From: Cellulomonas sp. C5510
GTDB lineage: Bacteria; Actinomycetota; Actinomycetes; Actinomycetales; Cellulomonadaceae
DNA: 64,000 bases
NCBI RefSeq assembly: GCF_019797765.1
Contig: NZ_CP081862.1
Location: 2,170,001-2,234,000, forward strand
Reading direction: 5' to 3'
Shown here in pieces: positions 57,262-64,000 of the stretch. The notes beneath the pieces are model-generated. The model had not been told where the DNA came from. It did not search any database and saw nothing but the letters and a program-made list of their open reading frames with translations. The position numbers were made by a program, and so were the translations under genes. Each line of letters opens with the position of its first letter. Position 1 is the first letter of the stretch.

Positions 57262-57269
<8 letters not shown>
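55788..57269 (-). CDS. gltD: glutamate synthase [NADPH] small subunit
   Basis: GltD oxidises NADPH via FAD and passes electrons to GltB. The 493-residue product has [39 protein letters not shown] and CPAPCESAC for 4Fe-4S binding, [15 protein letters not shown] for FAD and [12 protein letters not shown] for NADPH. The GTG at 57269 lies 8 nt inside the gltB 3' end, so the two subunits are translationally coupled. This is therefore the main GltB partner. Confidence 0.95.
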
Positions 57270-61845
<4,576 letters not shown>

Positions 61846-61928
61846 CAGCACCGTCCTCACGACCCGTGGGGGCCAGATAGAGCTTGGGGGGGCTGGGACG
61901 TCATCGGCCCGGGCAACAGTGTGGCGAC

Positions 61929-61944
61929 GATACCTGTCGGAAAC
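61929..61944 (+). promoter_or_regulatory. GlnR-like box upstream of gltB
   Basis: GATAC-N6-GAAAC matches the actinobacterial GlnR a-site/b-site pair GTNAC-N6-GAAAC at all but one fixed position. A second, much weaker repeat follows with the same 6-nt spacing (to 61966). It lies about 84-100 bp upstream of the gltB start, suitable for nitrogen control. Confidence 0.45.
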
Positions 61945-61966
61945 ACAGGCGCTCACATCGCGAGAA

Positions 61967-61982
61967 AGTGACGTGGGTCACA
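61967..61982. promoter_or_regulatory. CRP/GlxR-like operator upstream of gltB and 3' of lgt
   Basis: AGTGA-N6-TCACA is a near-perfect CRP-family palindrome (TGTGA-N6-TCACA) with 9 of 10 fixed positions. It lies 122 bp upstream of the gltB start and 16 bp past the lgt stop codon. Confidence 0.45.
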
Positions 61983-61997
61983 CGGGCGGAGCCGCGG

Positions 61998-62891
61998 TCA
62001 GCGGGCGGTGCCGTGCTCCTCCACATCGGCGTCCTGCGTACCGGATCCGCGCAGGTCGGGTGTGGTCTCGCGTCCAGGATGACGACGTCCGACAACCACG
62101 AACGCTACCAGCGCCCCCAGACCGACGATGATCGACGTCCACACGTTGAGCCGGAACGGACCGATCATCTCCGCCGGGTCGATGCGCAGCAGCTCGATCC
62201 AGAGCCGCCCCGTCGTGTAGACCACGACATACAGCCAGAACACCCGGCCGTGGCCCAGCCGGAACCGGCGGTCCAGCCAGATCAGGAGCGCCGCGCCCGC
62301 CAGGTTCCACAGCAGCTCGTAGAGGAAGGTCGGGTGGAACAGGGTGCCGGGCTCGTAGCCGGCCGGCAGGTGCGCGTCGTCGATCTGCAGGCCCCAGGGC
62401 AGCGTCGTCGGGCCGCCGAACAGCTCCTGGTTGAACCAGTTGCCGAGCCGCCCGACGGCCTGCGCGACCAGGAGGCCGGGCGCCAGCGCGTCCGCGAACA
62501 CCGGGAACGACACGCCCTGCCGACGGCAGCCGATGTACGCGCCGACCGCACCCAGCGCGATCGCCCCCCAGATGCCGAGGCCGCCCTCCCAGATGGCGAA
62601 CGCCTTCCACGGGTCGCCGCCCGCCCCGAAGTACGCGTCCGGCGACGAGACCACGTGGTACAGCCGGCCGCCGACGATGCCGAACGGGACCGCCCAGAAC
62701 GCGATCTCCAGCACCTGGTCGGGATCGCCGCCCCGCTCCTTCCACCGCCGCTGGGTCAGCAGGACGGCCGCGACGATGCCGAGCAGGATCGCCAGGGCGT
62801 ACGCACGCAGCGGCACCGGGCCGAGGTGCCAGACACCCTGCGAGGGACTCGGGATCGCGGCCGGGAGGGCCGTGGCGAGGCTGAGGATCAC
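61998..62891 (-). CDS. lgt: prolipoprotein diacylglyceryl transferase
   Basis: Lgt attaches diacylglycerol to the lipobox cysteine of prolipoproteins. The 297-residue product has seven predicted membrane helices, PVPLRAYALAILLGI, GIVGGRLYHV, FAIWEGGLGIWGAIA and the Lgt signature GRLGNWFNQELFGGPT. The tail (about 265-297) is polar. The GTG at 62891 has TAGGCT exactly 6 nt upstream and no Shine-Dalgarno, so the mRNA is probably leaderless. It lies 139 bp after trpA in the conserved trpBA-lgt-gltBD order. Confidence 0.95.
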   Translation of the reverse strand: MILSLATALPAAIPSPSQGVWHLGPVPLRAYALAILLGIVAAVLLTQRRWKERGGDPDQVLEIAFWAVPFGIVGGRLYHVVSSPDAYFGAGGDPWKAFAIWEGGLGIWGAIALGAVGAYIGCRRQGVSFPVFADALAPGLLVAQAVGRLGNWFNQELFGGPTTLPWGLQIDDAHLPAGYEPGTLFHPTFLYELLWNLAGAALLIWLDRRFRLGHGRVFWLYVVVYTTGRLWIELLRIDPAEMIGPFRLNVWTSIIVGLGALVAFVVVGRRHPGRETTPDLRGSGTQDADVEEHGTAR

Positions 62892-62897
62892 GACGCG

Positions 62898-62903
62898 AGC
62901 CTA
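62898..62903 (-). promoter_or_regulatory. leaderless-type -10 box of lgt
   Basis: TAGGCT on the minus strand ends 6 nt before the lgt GTG. The 139-bp gap to trpA has no other obvious promoter. Confidence 0.6.
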
Positions 62904-63030
62904 GGCCACGCAGGCCGACGGGCGGCACGTCCGCCTGGCGGCGTGCGCCGGCCCAGGTGTGTCGACCTCGCGCGCCGAGGCGGGCGCGCACGCCCGTGCG
63001 GGTGACGCGGCACGGACGCGGCGCCGCGCG

Positions 63031-63849
63031 TCAGCGGGAGCGGCGCAGGCCGTCCGCCAGGCCGGACGCGACCGCCGCCAGGGCGTCGAGCCCCGCGCGC
63101 TCGTCGTCGGCACCGGCCAGGGCGCGGACGAACGCCGAGCCGACGATGACGCCGTCCGCGTACCGCCCGATGTCCTGCGCCTGCTCGGGCCGGGACACGC
63201 CCAGCCCGACGCACACGTGGTCCGCCCCGGCCGCGCGCGTGTCGGCGACGAGCTGCTCCGCGCGGGCGCCGACCGTGGTCCGCTCCCCCGTCACGCCCAT
63301 CGTCGACGCCGCGTACACGAACCCGCGGGACGCCGCAGCCGTCATCGCCAGCCGCTCCGGCGTGGAGGACGGCGCGACGAGGAACACCCGGTCCAGGTCG
63401 TGCTCGCGCGAGGCGGCGATCCAGTCCTGGCCCTCGTCGGGGATGAGGTCCGGCGTGATGAGCCCCGCACCACCGGCCGACGCGAGGTCGCGGGCGAGCG
63501 CGTCGACCCCGTAGCGCAGCACCGGGTTCCAGTACGTCATGACGAGCACGGGCGCGCCGGTGGCCGCGATCTGCTCGACGGCGCCCAGGACGTCGTGCAC
63601 CCGGGTCCCCGCGGCCAGCGCGTGGTCGACGGCGTGCTGGATGACCGGTCCGTCCATGACGGGGTCGGAGTACGGCAGACCGAGCTCGACCACGTCGACG
63701 CCGGCCTCCACCATCGTGCGCGCGGCCGCCACGGAGCCGGCGACGCTCGGGAACCCGAGCGGCAGGTACCCGACGAGCGCGGCCCGCCCCTCGGCCTTCA
63801 CGCGGTCCAGCGTCGCGGCGGTCCGCGAGGTCGTCGCCACGTCGCTCAC
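63031..63849 (-). CDS. trpA: tryptophan synthase alpha chain
   Basis: TrpA cleaves indole-3-glycerol phosphate to indole, which is channelled to TrpB. The 272-residue product has LVGYLPLGFP, the catalytic Glu and Asp in VVELGLPYSDPVMDGPVIQ, MTYWNPVLRYG, the loop GVTGERTTV and the phosphate site IVGSAFV. The GTG at 63849 overlaps the trpB stop as GTGA, so the two subunits are translationally coupled. Confidence 0.96.
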   Translation of the reverse strand: MSDVATTSRTAATLDRVKAEGRAALVGYLPLGFPSVAGSVAAARTMVEAGVDVVELGLPYSDPVMDGPVIQHAVDHALAAGTRVHDVLGAVEQIAATGAPVLVMTYWNPVLRYGVDALARDLASAGGAGLITPDLIPDEGQDWIAASREHDLDRVFLVAPSSTPERLAMTAAASRGFVYAASTMGVTGERTTVGARAEQLVADTRAAGADHVCVGLGVSRPEQAQDIGRYADGVIVGSAFVRALAGADDERAGLDALAAVASGLADGLRRSR

Positions 63850-64000
63850 AGCTGCTCTCCCTCGTCCGCCTGCACGACCGGCTTGTCCTCCAGCAGGTCG
63901 AACCACGCCGCCGCGGTCGCCACGTCCTTGTCCCCGCGCCCCGACAGGTTCACCAGGAGGACCGGCTCGCGGCCGTCGGGCGTCTCCCAGCCGGCGACCT
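63846..64000 (-). CDS. trpB: tryptophan synthase beta chain, C-terminal end only
   Basis: The last ~50 residues of TrpB are present, including PVLLVNLSGRGDKDVATAAAWFDLL, which holds the conserved NLSGRGDKD block, then an acidic tail. The rest, including the PLP lysine, lies beyond the right edge. The stop overlaps trpA by 4 nt. Confidence 0.95.
   Translation of the reverse strand, partial: VAGWETPDGREPVLLVNLSGRGDKDVATAAAWFDLLEDKPVVQADEGEQL

Overview
The window is chromosomal core DNA from a very GC-rich actinobacterium. Its gene content and order point to the order Micrococcales, most probably a Cellulomonas-like organism. The evidence is GTG-rich starts, many 1-14 nt gene overlaps, genes for phosphatidylinositol mannosides (PgsA-type synthase, lipid acyltransferase, PimA), an SsgA/SsgB-like protein, and the gene chains thrS-HIT-pgsA-acyltransferase-pimA-pdxST-yebC-ruvCAB-yajC-secDF-apt-relA and trpBA-lgt-gltBD-pyk. 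I see no insertion sequence, prophage, CRISPR array or plasmid feature. The assignment is an inference from synteny and protein style, not from a search.

Region by region: 1-3.8 kb holds a type IV pilus motor block (pilC cut by the left edge, pilT, pilB), all on the minus strand. 3.9-12.7 kb is a minus-strand block: aroE, mltG, ruvX, alaS, two small envelope proteins, rpsD and rarA. 12.8-19.8 kb has a plus-strand MMPL exporter, then a GNAT acetyltransferase and aspS, a radical SAM gene with a perfect LexA box in front of it, and a divergent tspO. 19.9-25.4 kb has hisS with a metallo-beta-lactamase-fold hydrolase (minus), then a plus-strand anchored cyclophilin, a DUF349 protein and an orphan AbiEi-like gene. 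25.4-45.1 kb is one long minus-strand run: thrS, HIT hydrolase, PIM lipid genes, PLP synthase genes, yebC, ruvCAB, yajC, secDF, apt and relA.

45.2-48.5 kb carries four tRNA genes (Val-CAC, Gly-GCC, Cys-GCA, Val-GAC) around an SsgA-like gene and pabB/pabC. 48.6-52.5 kb is accessory: an unrecognised 310-residue protein, a uridine-kinase-like protein without a P-loop, a DinB protein, an SRPBCC protein and an anchored M15 peptidase. 52.6-64 kb carries pyk, two tandem gltD genes, gltB, lgt, trpA and the 3' end of trpB (cut by the right edge).

The regulatory DNA is the most informative part. A perfect LexA operator sits directly in front of the radical SAM gene and a degenerate one in front of ruvA. 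GlnR-like and CRP/GlxR-like sites lie upstream of gltB. An exact 16-bp sequence is shared by the promoters of pyk and the second gltD. At least six genes have a TANNNT -10 box 6 or 8 nt before the start codon, which suggests leaderless mRNAs. Several strong hairpins mark operon ends.
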